DNA from: an uncultured Erythrobacter sp.
GTDB taxonomy: Bacteria > Pseudomonadota > Alphaproteobacteria > Sphingomonadales > Sphingomonadaceae
DNA: 6,136 nucleotides
NCBI GenBank assembly: GCA_913061345.1
Contig: CAJXTZ010000087.1
Span: forward strand, 1 to 6,136
Reading direction: 5' to 3'
Part shown: positions 1 through 5,512 of the stretch, piece after piece
Position numbering within the stretch: the first letter of the stretch is position 1
Layout: each line of letters opens with the position of its first letter
The notes under the pieces: model-generated
Told to the model about the DNA's origin: nothing
Databases searched by the model: none
Seen by the model: the letters and a program-made list of their open reading frames with translations, nothing else
Made by a program: the position numbers and the translations under genes

Positions 1-1042
1 CGGTCATGATGTCGATCTGGCTGTCGGTCAGCTGGCTGGCGAGACGCACGTTCTGTCCGCGGCGACCGATGGCCAGCGAAAGCTGGTCGTCAGGTACCAC
101 GACTTCAATGCGGCTCTCGTCCTCGTCCAGCACCACGCGGCTGACAGTGGCAGGCTGAAGCGCGTTTACCACGAAAGTAGCGGTATCTTCCGACCACGGG
201 ATGATGTCGATCTTCTCGCCCTGCAATTCCTGCACCACGGCCTGCACACGGCTGCCCTTCATGCCGACGCAGGCGCCGACGGGGTCGATGCTGGAATCGT
301 GGGAAATCACGCCGATCTTAGCGCGGCTGCCGGGATCGCGCGCGGCGGCCTTGATCTCGATAATGCCGTCGTAGATCTCGGGCACTTCCTGCGCGAACAG
401 CTTGCGCATGAAATCGGGATTGGCGCGGCTGAGGAAAATCTGCGGGCCACGATTGTTGCGTTCCACCTTGGAGATCAGCGCACGCACGCGCTCACCCACA
501 CGAGCGGCCTCACGCGGGATTTGCTGGTCGCGGCGGATCACACCCTCGGCACGGCCAAGGTTGACGATCACATGGCCGAATTCGACAGACTTGATAACGC
601 CAGTGATGACTTCGCCTGCGCGATCCTTGAATTCCTCGTACTGGCGCTCACGCTCAGCATCGCGCACCTTCTGGAAAATCACCTGCTTCGCGCTCTGCGC
701 GTCGATACGGCCAAGATCGTCCATCGCGGGCAGCGGGTCGACGATGAAGTCACCCACCGCAGAACCCGGCTCCAGCTTCTCGGCCTGCTCCAGATCAACC
801 TGCTTGAAGTAATCTTCCACTTCCTCGACCACCTCGACAACGCGCCACAGGCGCAGGTCGCCGGTGACGGGGTCGAGCTTGGCCCGGATGTCGTTTTCCT
901 GGCCGAAGCGCGCGCGTGCGGCTTTCTGGATCGCCTCTTCCATCGCTTCGATCACGATGCTCTTGTCGATCATCTTTTCCGATGCGACGGCATTGGCGAT
1001 CGCAAGCAGTTCAGCCTTGTTGGCGGAAATGGGACTGGCCAT
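1..1042 (-). CDS. nusA: Transcription termination/antitermination factor NusA (C-terminal end outside window)
   Basis: NusA binds RNA polymerase and nascent RNA and modulates pausing, termination and antitermination in the cytoplasm. The reading frame is open from the ATG at 1042 to the window edge and gives 347 residues beginning [13 protein letters not shown]. The N-terminal RNA-polymerase-binding domain covers about residues 1-130. An S1 RNA-binding domain follows at about 143-208 ([20 protein letters not shown]). KH1 carries [17 protein letters not shown] near 253-269, and KH2 carries [15 protein letters not shown] near 324-338. These motifs are diagnostic. Family members are about 500 residues or more, so the remaining C-terminal part lies beyond base 1. 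The start overlaps the rimP stop by one base (TGATG), with GAGG about 10 bases upstream inside rimP, which points to translational coupling in the usual rimP-nusA order. Identification is near certain. Confidence 0.97.
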   Translation of the reverse strand, partial: MASPISANKAELLAIANAVASEKMIDKSIVIEAMEEAIQKAARARFGQENDIRAKLDPVTGDLRLWRVVEVVEEVEDYFKQVDLEQAEKLEPGSAVGDFIVDPLPAMDDLGRIDAQSAKQVIFQKVRDAERERQYEEFKDRAGEVITGVIKSVEFGHVIVNLGRAEGVIRRDQQIPREAARVGERVRALISKVERNNRGPQIFLSRANPDFMRKLFAQEVPEIYDGIIEIKAAARDPGSRAKIGVISHDSSIDPVGACVGMKGSRVQAVVQELQGEKIDIIPWSEDTATFVVNALQPATVSRVVLDEDESRIEVVVPDDQLSLAIGRRGQNVRLASQLTDSQIDIMT

Positions 1043-1602
1043 CAGTTGTTAGCCTCTTCTTCCTGTTCGAGTTCTTCTAAATCGTCGACGCCGCTCATAT
1101 CCAGCGGCCTGGTTGCAGCCATCAGCTTGTCGGTAAAGACGAGCTGGGCCGAATGAATTTTATTCAGCGGTACGGCAACATCGCCCGCCTGTTTGTCCGC
1201 AATGGTGACCATATCATCTTCGATGCCGACGATATTGCCATGCAAGTTGCGATGCCCGTGGATCTTTTCACTGAGCGCGACCTTCGCCTCGTGCCCGGCC
1301 CATTCGGAATAATCCTTCGCGCGGGTCAGCGGACGGTCGATGCCAGGGCTGCTGACCTCCAGGTGATAGGCGCCGCGCACCAGTTCTTCACCCTCGCCCT
1401 CTACTTGGTCGATCCGGTCGGAAACGCGGCGCGACAGCTCCATGCATTGTTCCACCACAAGCTGCCCCGTTGCGGGGTCTTCCGCCATGATCTGCAACGT
1501 ACGCTCGTCACCTGAGCCCGTCATTTTCACGCGCACGAGTTCGAATCCGAGCGCGCGGGCTTCAGGTTCTATCACGTCGATCAGGCGCGCAATGTCGGCC
1601 AT
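1042..1602 (-). CDS. rimP: Ribosome maturation factor RimP
   Basis: RimP assists maturation of the 30S ribosomal subunit in the cytoplasm. The protein is 186 residues from the ATG at 1602. The N-terminal domain begins MADIARLIDVIEPEARALGFEL and ends in the family signature YHLEVSSPGIDRPL (residues 79-92). An SH3-like C-terminal domain follows at about 93-165, then a very acidic tail (DDLEELEQEEEANN), common in alphaproteobacterial members. I chose the ATG at 1602 because GGAG lies 7 bases upstream and because the family normally starts a few residues before the IEPEARALG-like segment. An in-frame TTG at 1698 would add 32 residues of low-quality sequence that looks like an untranslated leader. 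The gene is the first of the rimP-nusA operon. Confidence 0.96.
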   Translation of the reverse strand: MADIARLIDVIEPEARALGFELVRVKMTGSGDERTLQIMAEDPATGQLVVEQCMELSRRVSDRIDQVEGEGEELVRGAYHLEVSSPGIDRPLTRAKDYSEWAGHEAKVALSEKIHGHRNLHGNIVGIEDDMVTIADKQAGDVAVPLNKIHSAQLVFTDKLMAATRPLDMSGVDDLEELEQEEEANN

Positions 1603-1713
1603 CGGGTCTCCATCATCAGGTCCACATCCCAAAACAACAAGCAGACAAAGGTCTTGGTGCCGGCCCCTTCCGGCGCCAGCCCCTCCAGTGTCAGACAATG
1701 TCGGGATTGCGGC

Positions 1714-1742
1714 TATGTAGGCGCAGCGCCGCAGGAAAGCAA
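1714..1742 (-). promoter_or_regulatory. Candidate housekeeping promoter for rimP-nusA
   Basis: On the minus strand TTGCTT (1742-1737) is separated by exactly 17 bases from TACATA (1719-1714). This is a plausible sigma-70-type -35/-10 pair and would start transcription near 1707, about 105 bases before rimP. Each hexamer matches the consensus at only 3 of 6 positions. The spacer contains the small palindrome GGCGCAGCGCC. This is a suggestion from spacing and position only. It lies in the roughly 200-bp gap between the upstream gene and rimP, where I see no RNA gene. Confidence 0.33.
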
Positions 1743-1805
1743 CATGGCAATAAGAGAAAGCGCTCCAGACAGCGAAACGCCCCGAATCTGTCGCCGATTG
1801 CTGCG

Positions 1806-2168
1806 TTACGGCGCGTTGTCCAGCGCCGAGTCGCTCCAGCCGCCATCGTCGTCATCGGCATAAAGCTCCGTCACCGGGTCTCCGAAACTTCCCACGATAT
1901 ATTCATCGTTGGCCATATCGGATTCGGCCGCGGGTTGGCTATCGCCGCCTTCGACGCCTTGCCCCGGGGAACCACCTTCGAGGATGATGCTTGCGCCGCT
2001 TTGCTCTTCTTCCTCGGCCAATTCGAGACCGCTCAAGCCAAACCATCCGACCACGCCTATTGCCGCGAAGAAGGTGATCACGCTGACTGCCAGGGTAAAT
2101 TTCTGCGGTCGGGAGCGAACGCCCGGCGTATCGGTGTGGCGAGCGAGTTTCGAATTAGCCTGTGCCAT
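1806..2168 (-). CDS. Unrecognised single-pass membrane protein with acidic C-terminal tail
   Basis: I do not recognise the family. The product is 120 residues from the ATG at 2168. A basic N-terminus (K and R at residues 7, 10, 18, 20 and 23) precedes one hydrophobic helix at about 24-48 (FTLAVSVITFFAAIGVVGWF). The remaining 70 residues are polar and strongly acidic (AEEEEQ at 51-56, YADDDDGGW at 103-111), with no cysteines. By the positive-inside rule the tail should face the periplasm. No clear catalytic motif is visible. The ribosome binding site before 2168 is weak (purine-rich AAG/GAAAG). An in-frame TTG at 2210 would add 14 basic residues and cannot be excluded. It lies between pspF and rimP on the same strand, about 150 bases beyond the pspF stop, without an obvious terminator in between. 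A role in the envelope is inference from topology only. Confidence 0.72.
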   Translation of the reverse strand: MAQANSKLARHTDTPGVRSRPQKFTLAVSVITFFAAIGVVGWFGLSGLELAEEEEQSGASIILEGGSPGQGVEGGDSQPAAESDMANDEYIVGSFGDPVTELYADDDDGGWSDSALDNAP

Positions 2169-2320
2169 CGGTACTTTCGTAGCTTTCTTTCTGTCTAGCG
2201 ATCCGCGCAAGCCGCACGGCCCTTATCGAGGCCCCGACGCAGGCCTGCCATTCTCTCGATGCAGATACTTAACGGAGAGTTCCTAAGTCCCCCTTAATAA
2301 GGAATACGCCGAGGCGAAGG

Positions 2321-3349
2321 CTACTTGTCCTGACCGATTCCATGCTTTTTCATCGTATGGCGAAGCTGGTCATAGGTAAGGCCGAGTGCCTGCGCAGTCT
2401 GACGCTGGTTCCAGCGGTTCGCGCCAAGGGCGTGCTCCACAATCGATTTCTCATGCGCGTCCACGGCGGCCCGCAGGTCGTCGATATCGTCCAGCCGCGG
2501 TCTCGATACCTGTTGCTGGCGCGCGGGCCGGCCGACATCTTCGCCGGCAGCAGGGGCGGCGCCGGAAAGCGGCTTCCACGGCGAATCGAAAGGGTCGAAC
2601 ACAACTTCGCCGATAGGCTGTTCCCAGTTGTCCCAGCGATAAACGGCGCGCTCCACCACGTTGCGCAGTTCCCGCACGTTGCCAGGCCAGGGGTGATCTT
2701 CCATGCCCCTTGCCACGTGCTCGGCAAAGCCCGGCCATTCGTCCCAGCCCAGTTCCGCCGCCATGCGCCTGCCGAAATAGTCCGCCAGCACGGGAATATC
2801 TCCTTCGCGCACCCGTAGCGGAGGCAAGGTGATGACCTCGAAGCTGAGCCGGTCGAGCAGGTCGGGACGAAACGTGCCGTCATCTGCCCTGCGCGGCAGA
2901 TCTTCGTTGGTGGCGGCGACGATGCGTACGTCCACCCGCGTGGGGCGGCTGGCACCGATCCGCGTGACCTCACCATATTCCACTGCGCGAAGCAGCCGCT
3001 CCTGCGCCCCCATGGACAAGGTGCCCAGTTCGTCGAGAAACAGCGTACCCCCGTCGGCTTCTTCGAAACGGCCCTGCCGCGCTCTGGTAGCGCCGGTAAA
3101 GGCGCCTTGTTCATGGCCAAACAGTTCAGCCTCGATCAGGGTTTCGGGCAGCGCGGCGCAGTTCATGGTGACCAGTGGCTCTTCCCAGCGGTCGGACAGG
3201 CGGTGCAGGCGCTCGGCGATCAATTCCTTGCCGGTGCCGCGTTCGCCGATTACCAATACCGGGCGCGCCATGGGTGCCGCGCGACTGGCACGCTCCACCG
3301 CATCGAGAAAGGCCCCGGACTGGCCGATGAACTGGTTATCGCGCTCCAT
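2321..3349 (-). CDS. pspF: PspF, sigma-54-dependent activator of the phage-shock operon
   Basis: PspF is a AAA+ bacterial enhancer-binding protein that remodels sigma-54 RNA polymerase at psp promoters and is held inactive by PspA. The product is 342 residues from the ATG at 3349. It has no N-terminal receiver domain, which is typical of PspF. The AAA+ core shows Walker A GERGTGKE (about 35-42), the sigma-54-contacting loop GAFTGA (82-87), Walker B GGTLFLDE (100-107), FRPDLLDRL (160-168) and WPGNVRELRNVVERAVYR (221-238). After a longer than usual Ala/Pro/Arg-rich linker (about 262-295), a Fis-type helix-turn-helix closes the protein (NRWNQRQTAQALGLTYDQLR). Alternative starts at TTG 3355 and GTG 3352 are possible. 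ATG 3349 has only a weak GAG 6 bases upstream. It is divergent from the psp operon, and its start lies 10 bases from the first putative PspF site, so binding there could also repress pspF, as is known in enterobacteria. Confidence 0.96.
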   Translation of the reverse strand: MERDNQFIGQSGAFLDAVERASRAAPMARPVLVIGERGTGKELIAERLHRLSDRWEEPLVTMNCAALPETLIEAELFGHEQGAFTGATRARQGRFEEADGGTLFLDELGTLSMGAQERLLRAVEYGEVTRIGASRPTRVDVRIVAATNEDLPRRADDGTFRPDLLDRLSFEVITLPPLRVREGDIPVLADYFGRRMAAELGWDEWPGFAEHVARGMEDHPWPGNVRELRNVVERAVYRWDNWEQPIGEVVFDPFDSPWKPLSGAAPAAGEDVGRPARQQQVSRPRLDDIDDLRAAVDAHEKSIVEHALGANRWNQRQTAQALGLTYDQLRHTMKKHGIGQDK

Positions 3350-3358
3350 CACCAACTC

Positions 3359-3375
3359 ATAGTGCTATTCACTAA
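3359..3375 (+). promoter_or_regulatory. Putative PspF enhancer site (UAS, distal)
   Basis: ATAGTG-CTATT-CACTAA contains a perfect 5-bp inverted repeat (TAGTG/CACTA) with a 5-base spacer. Its centre is near 3367, about 110 bases upstream of the predicted sigma-54 start. Enhancer position and half-sites of TTAGTG/CACTAA type agree with what I remember of enterobacterial PspF UAS elements. That sequence comparison is from memory. The site lies next to the pspF start and could also mediate autoregulation. Confidence 0.72.
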
Positions 3376-3378
3376 CAT

Positions 3379-3395
3379 TTGGCAATACTCACTAA
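3379..3395 (+). promoter_or_regulatory. Putative PspF enhancer site (UAS, proximal)
   Basis: TTGGCA-ATACT-CACTAA has the same 6-5-6 layout as the distal site. The right half-site is identical (TCACTAAC occurs at 3369-3376 and 3389-3396) and the left arm is weaker. The two centres are exactly 20 bp apart, close to two helical turns, so two PspF oligomer-binding sites would lie on the same DNA face. The centre is about 90 bases upstream of the predicted transcription start. Confidence 0.65.
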
Positions 3396-3412
3396 CCACG
3401 CATTAGAAGGCC

Positions 3413-3424
3413 ATTTCAAGAAAT
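3413..3424. promoter_or_regulatory. Short inverted repeat between enhancer and promoter
   Basis: ATTTC-AA-GAAAT is a perfect 5-bp inverted repeat with a 2-base centre, about 58 bases upstream of the predicted start. It lies where a DNA-bending protein or a second regulator would sit between enhancer and promoter. I see no convincing IHF consensus in this interval. A 10-bp match of this kind can arise by chance, so this is only a pointer. Confidence 0.22.
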
Positions 3425-3450
3425 CGCAGAATTGCGCCAATCCTGAAGTT

Positions 3451-3466
3451 TGGCACGCCTGTTGCA
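3451..3466 (+). promoter_or_regulatory. Sigma-54 (-24/-12) promoter of the psp operon
   Basis: TGGCACGCCTGTTGCA fits the sigma-54 consensus TGGCACG-N4-TTGCW at every fixed position. The invariant GG (3452-3453) and GC (3464-3465) are separated by the required 10 bases. Transcription is predicted to start near 3477, which gives a leader of about 26 bases before the first gene. The divergent pspF and the two upstream repeats complete the expected architecture of an enhancer-dependent promoter. Confidence 0.95.
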
Positions 3467-3488
3467 AGCCATGGTGTAGAAAGGGTTC

Positions 3489-3494
3489 AGGAGG
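3489..3494 (+). promoter_or_regulatory. Strong Shine-Dalgarno of the leading micro-gene
   Basis: AGGAGG lies 8 bases before the ATG at 3503 and about 12 bases after the predicted sigma-54 transcription start. It is the strongest ribosome binding site in the operon and is the main reason to call the following 50-codon frame a real gene. Confidence 0.85.
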
Positions 3495-3502
3495 AAAACC
3501 AA

Positions 3503-3655
3503 ATGTTCGATCGCAGCTTCTTCAACAGCCAGCTTGGCCAGGCCGCCTTGGTGAGCATCGCCGCGATGATCGCCTTCACCATCTTTGCCGGCATGGAGCC
3601 GGTGGCAGATACGCCGGCCATGCTGGTGGGTGTGCCCACGGTGGAACTGGCGTGA
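3503..3655 (+). CDS. Small (50-aa) membrane protein leading the psp operon
   Basis: I do not recognise this gene as a named family. It encodes 50 residues, MFDRSFFNSQLGQAALVSIA onward. A short polar N-terminus is followed by a hydrophobic helix at about 11-31 (LGQAALVSIAAMIAFTIFAGM). A short tail (EPVADTPAMLVGVPTVELA) includes a second mildly hydrophobic stretch. It is the first frame after the sigma-54 promoter, has a near-perfect AGGAGG 8 bases upstream and ends about 137 bases before the usual pspA start. Its stop overlaps a GTG (GTGA) that is in frame with pspA. The first-gene position implies PspF control and induction by envelope stress. A function as a small inner-membrane partner of PspA/PspC is inference. 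It could also serve mainly as a translated leader. Confidence 0.82.
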   Translation: MFDRSFFNSQLGQAALVSIAAMIAFTIFAGMEPVADTPAMLVGVPTVELA

Positions 3656-3792
3656 CCGAGGAGAAACGCAACCCTTTGACGCCGCGTGGAACCGGCAGGA
3701 GCGGGATCGGCTCGCGTCTCGACAAAGAGATCGAGCGCATCCGCACCAGCCCCACCCCCACCGGCAATTCGCTCAATATCGGAGGACCCTTG
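3652..3792 (+). other. Open, coding-like segment in frame with pspA; possible alternative PspA start
   Basis: The GTG at 3652 overlaps the TGA of the micro-gene in the GTGA arrangement typical of translational coupling. It reads without a stop straight into pspA, which would add 47 residues beginning (V/M)TEEKRNPLTPRGTGRSG. About 36 of the 46 following codons end in G or C, as in the real genes here. Against this, a good GGAGG precedes the normal pspA ATG, PspA homologues start at MGIFSR, and the same frame is also open upstream through the promoter, so openness alone proves little. No other gene is visible in this gap. Confidence 0.3.
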
Positions 3793-4500
3793 ATGGGTAT
3801 TTTTTCGCGCACCCGTGACATTATCGCCGCCAACTTCAACGAATTGCTGGACCAGGCGGACGACCCTTCGAAAATGATCCGCATGATCATTCTCGAAATG
3901 GAGGAAACGCTGGTGGAGGTCCGGGCAAGCGCTGCACGCACGATCGCCGACCAGAAGGAAATGCACCGCCACACGGTAAAGCTGGAACGGTTGCAAACCG
4001 ACTGGGCCGAGAAGGCGCAGCTTGCGCTGAGCAAGGACCGCGAGGACCTGGCCCGCGCTGCGCTGATGGAAAAGCGCAAGGCATCCGACATGTGCGACCA
4101 GATCAAGCAGGAAATAGCTGTGCTGGACGATGCGCTGCGCGCCTACGATCAGGATATCAACAAGCTGCAGAACCGCTTGCGCGAGGCCCGTAGCCGCCAG
4201 AGCCAGATCTCGGCCCGCCTCGAAAGCGCGGAGAACCGCGTGAAGCTGCGCAGCCTGATGACCAGCGATCGCGTAGACGAGGCGCACACCCGGTTCGACC
4301 AGCTGGAACGCCGGGTGGACTACGCCGAAGGCCGCGCAGATGCGCTGGGTATCGGCCAGGACAAGCCCACGCTCGCCGATGAATTTGCCGCCCTGGAAGG
4401 CGGCGACAAGGTGGACGACGAACTGGAGGAAATGAAGCGCGCGCTCGGCCTGAGAGGTCAGGATGGGAGCAGCAGCGCCAAGAAGGACGAAGGGGAATAA
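3793..4500 (+). CDS. pspA: PspA, phage-shock membrane-binding effector
   Basis: PspA (PspA/IM30, ESCRT-III-like superfamily) binds stressed inner membrane as large oligomers and, when unstressed, binds and inhibits PspF. The product is 235 residues. The N-terminal amphipathic membrane-binding helix MGIFSRTRDIIAANFNELLD (1-20) is followed by the conserved ADDPSKMIRMII (22-33) and EMEETLVEVRASAAR (35-49). Long coiled-coil helices run to about 182, and a flexible acidic C-terminus (EELEE-type, then SSSAKKDEGE) closes the protein. Length is close to the roughly 220 residues of enterobacterial PspA. ATG 3793 is preferred because GGAGG lies 7 bases upstream (3781-3785) and the start matches the family. 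It stands directly before pspB in the sigma-54 operon. Confidence 0.97.
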   Translation: MGIFSRTRDIIAANFNELLDQADDPSKMIRMIILEMEETLVEVRASAARTIADQKEMHRHTVKLERLQTDWAEKAQLALSKDREDLARAALMEKRKASDMCDQIKQEIAVLDDALRAYDQDINKLQNRLREARSRQSQISARLESAENRVKLRSLMTSDRVDEAHTRFDQLERRVDYAEGRADALGIGQDKPTLADEFAALEGGDKVDDELEEMKRALGLRGQDGSSSAKKDEGE

Positions 4501-4503
4501 GTC

Positions 4504-4806
4504 ATGGAACTCGATTGGGTAATCGTAATGGTCGCCATTTTCGTGGGACTACCGTGGGTCGTCTTGCACTACATTACACGGTGGAAGACTGCGGCTACCA
4601 TCACCACTGACGACGAGGCTCTGCTGGAAGAACTCTATCAGCTGGCAAAGCGACTGGACGAGCGGATGGACACCGTCGAGCGGCTCGTCGCTTCCGACAA
4701 TCCCGATTTCGAGCCCGCCCGCATCCAGCACGACAAGGCCATCGACAACGTACCATTGCGCGAGCTGGAGGAACTGCTCGCCGAGAAGAAAGGACACCAG
4801 GCATGA
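4504..4806 (+). CDS. pspB: PspB, inner-membrane phage-shock protein
   Basis: PspB works with PspC at the inner membrane to relieve PspA inhibition of PspF. The product is 100 residues. A transmembrane helix occupies about 5-24 (WVIVMVAIFVGLPWVVLHYI) and a cytoplasmic coiled coil about 37-63. The PspB-type motif RMDTVERLVASDNPDFEP follows at 54-71, equivalent to the LESIL-x-AEHPNW region of the enterobacterial protein. It is longer than the usual roughly 75 residues because of a charged C-terminal extension (VPLRELEELLAEKKG). AGGGGA lies 7 bases before the ATG. Only 3 bases separate it from pspA, and its stop overlaps the pspC start by 4 bases (ATGA). Confidence comes from motif and synteny together. 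Confidence 0.9.
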   Translation: MELDWVIVMVAIFVGLPWVVLHYITRWKTAATITTDDEALLEELYQLAKRLDERMDTVERLVASDNPDFEPARIQHDKAIDNVPLRELEELLAEKKGHQA

Positions 4807-5177
4807 ACAGCCCACGTACAAAGCTCTATCGCGACAAAGTGAATGGAAAGCTGCTGGGAGTTTGTTCTGGCGTGGCCGACTACACAGGCGTGAATGCGCT
4901 CTGGATTCGGCTCGGCATGCTGATCCTTGCCGTCACACTTGGTTGGCCTATCCTTGCCTATATCGCTGCCGGTTTTCTGCTCAGTAAGAAGCCGCCGCAC
5001 CTATACACCGCGCCGGAAGAGACGCAGTACTGGCAGCGCGTGCGGCAGAGCCCGAAGCGCACGGCCCGCGAAATTCGCGCCCGCATGAAGGATATCGACC
5101 GCCGCCTGGCCGACGTTGAAAGCTACTACGTCTCTGCCAATCCGCGCCTGTCGCAGGAAATCGAACAACTGCGCTGA
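4803..5177 (+). CDS. pspC: PspC, envelope-stress sensor with PspC domain
   Basis: PspC is the inner-membrane partner that binds PspA under stress and frees PspF. The product is 124 residues, about the standard length. The PspC domain reads KLYRDKVNGKLLGVCSGVAD (7-26), then YTGVNALWIRLGML, with the main membrane segment at about 34-60. It is followed by the basic SKKPP. The cytoplasmic C-terminus is basic then helical and ends ADVESYYVSANPRLSQEIEQ, which corresponds to the conserved ERYVTSD-type region at the end of enterobacterial PspC. AAAGGA lies 8 bases before the start, and the 4-base overlap with pspB implies coupling. About 30 bases separate it from the next gene, so the operon probably continues. 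Confidence 0.95.
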   Translation: MNSPRTKLYRDKVNGKLLGVCSGVADYTGVNALWIRLGMLILAVTLGWPILAYIAAGFLLSKKPPHLYTAPEETQYWQRVRQSPKRTAREIRARMKDIDRRLADVESYYVSANPRLSQEIEQLR

Positions 5178-5206
5178 GGGGCGCATCGTACAAGGGGAGC
5201 TTTATC

Positions 5207-5512
5207 ATGTGGGACTGGGCCTACTTAATACCGATGATCGGCGTATCTATTCCGGTTATTGCGATCTGGACAACGCACCAGCGCAAACTGGCTGAAATGC
5301 AGATGGATACGACAGCGGCCAGCACCGCCGAAAAGGCCGCGCAATACGCCAGCCGGGTACAGGAACTGGAAGACCGGGTCCGCGTGCTGGAGCGTATCGT
5401 CACCGACAAGGGTTACGACATCGCCACGCAAATCGAGGCTTTGCGCGACCAGCGCAGTGTCGACGAAGGCAACGGCGTCCCCCTCGAAATGACACGCAAG
5501 GAGAGCGTTTGA
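5207..5512 (+). CDS. PspB-like small membrane protein, array copy 1
   Basis: This gene has no name that I know. The product is 101 residues. An N-terminal membrane segment lies at about 4-21 (WAYLIPMIGVSIPVIAIW) and a short basic stretch at about 24-27. A helical coiled-coil region with heptad-like spacing follows at about 42-66, with RVRVLERIVTDKGYDIATQI at 57-76. It ends GVPLEMTRKESV. The VLERIV part aligns by eye with TVERLV of the PspB encoded in the same operon, so I infer a diverged PspB-like protein facing the cytoplasm. GGGGAG lies 7 bases before the ATG. It sits 29 bases after pspC and overlaps the next gene by one base. Its role is presumably as an accessory stress-sensing or PspA/PspC-binding subunit, which is inference. 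Confidence 0.88.
   Translation: MWDWAYLIPMIGVSIPVIAIWTTHQRKLAEMQMDTTAASTAEKAAQYASRVQELEDRVRVLERIVTDKGYDIATQIEALRDQRSVDEGNGVPLEMTRKESV
5383..5449 (+). repeat. Tandemly duplicated coding segment, unit 1
   Basis: These bases encode VLERIVTDKGY-x7-IEALRD of the first array gene. They match 5739-5805 in the second gene codon for codon without gaps, with 52 of 66 codon bases identical by hand count. Most differences within VLERIVTDKGY and IEALRD are at third positions, so the protein motif is held by selection after a gene duplication. Confidence 0.8.

Noticed and set aside
299..1156. Long plus-strand open frame (285 codons) opposite nusA
   Set aside because: It is antisense to NusA, whose S1 and KH motifs are unmistakable, and its translation has no recognisable domain. 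High GC with biased third positions makes such shadow frames common.
1603..1698. N-terminal extension of RimP from TTG 1698
   Set aside because: It has a poor start codon with no good ribosome binding site, and its composition is unlike the family. ATG 1602 has GGAG 7 bases upstream.
2292..2302. CCTTAATAAGG palindrome after pspF as a terminator
   Set aside because: The stem is short and AT-containing, without a following T-run on either strand. It is too weak to call a rho-independent terminator.
2169..2320. EcfG-type general-stress promoter (GGAAC element) upstream of the acidic membrane protein
   Set aside because: A GGAAC occurs on the minus strand, but the CGTT that follows is only 4 bases away, not the 16-17 needed, and no other matching -10 is present.
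2451..3120. Additional minus-strand frames inside pspF
   Set aside because: They are frame-shifted shadows of the pspF frame, which carries all AAA+ motifs continuously. There is no sign of a frameshift in the gene.
3379..3792. Very long PspA reading frame beginning upstream at 3379
   Set aside because: It would start upstream of the sigma-54 promoter and run through an enhancer site and the -24/-12 core, so it cannot be translated from the predicted transcript. The ATG at 3793 has its own ribosome binding site.
3487..4287. Minus-strand open frame (266 codons) opposite the micro-gene and pspA
   Set aside because: It is antisense to well-recognised PspA and to the leader gene, has no motif, and is explained by high-GC codon bias.
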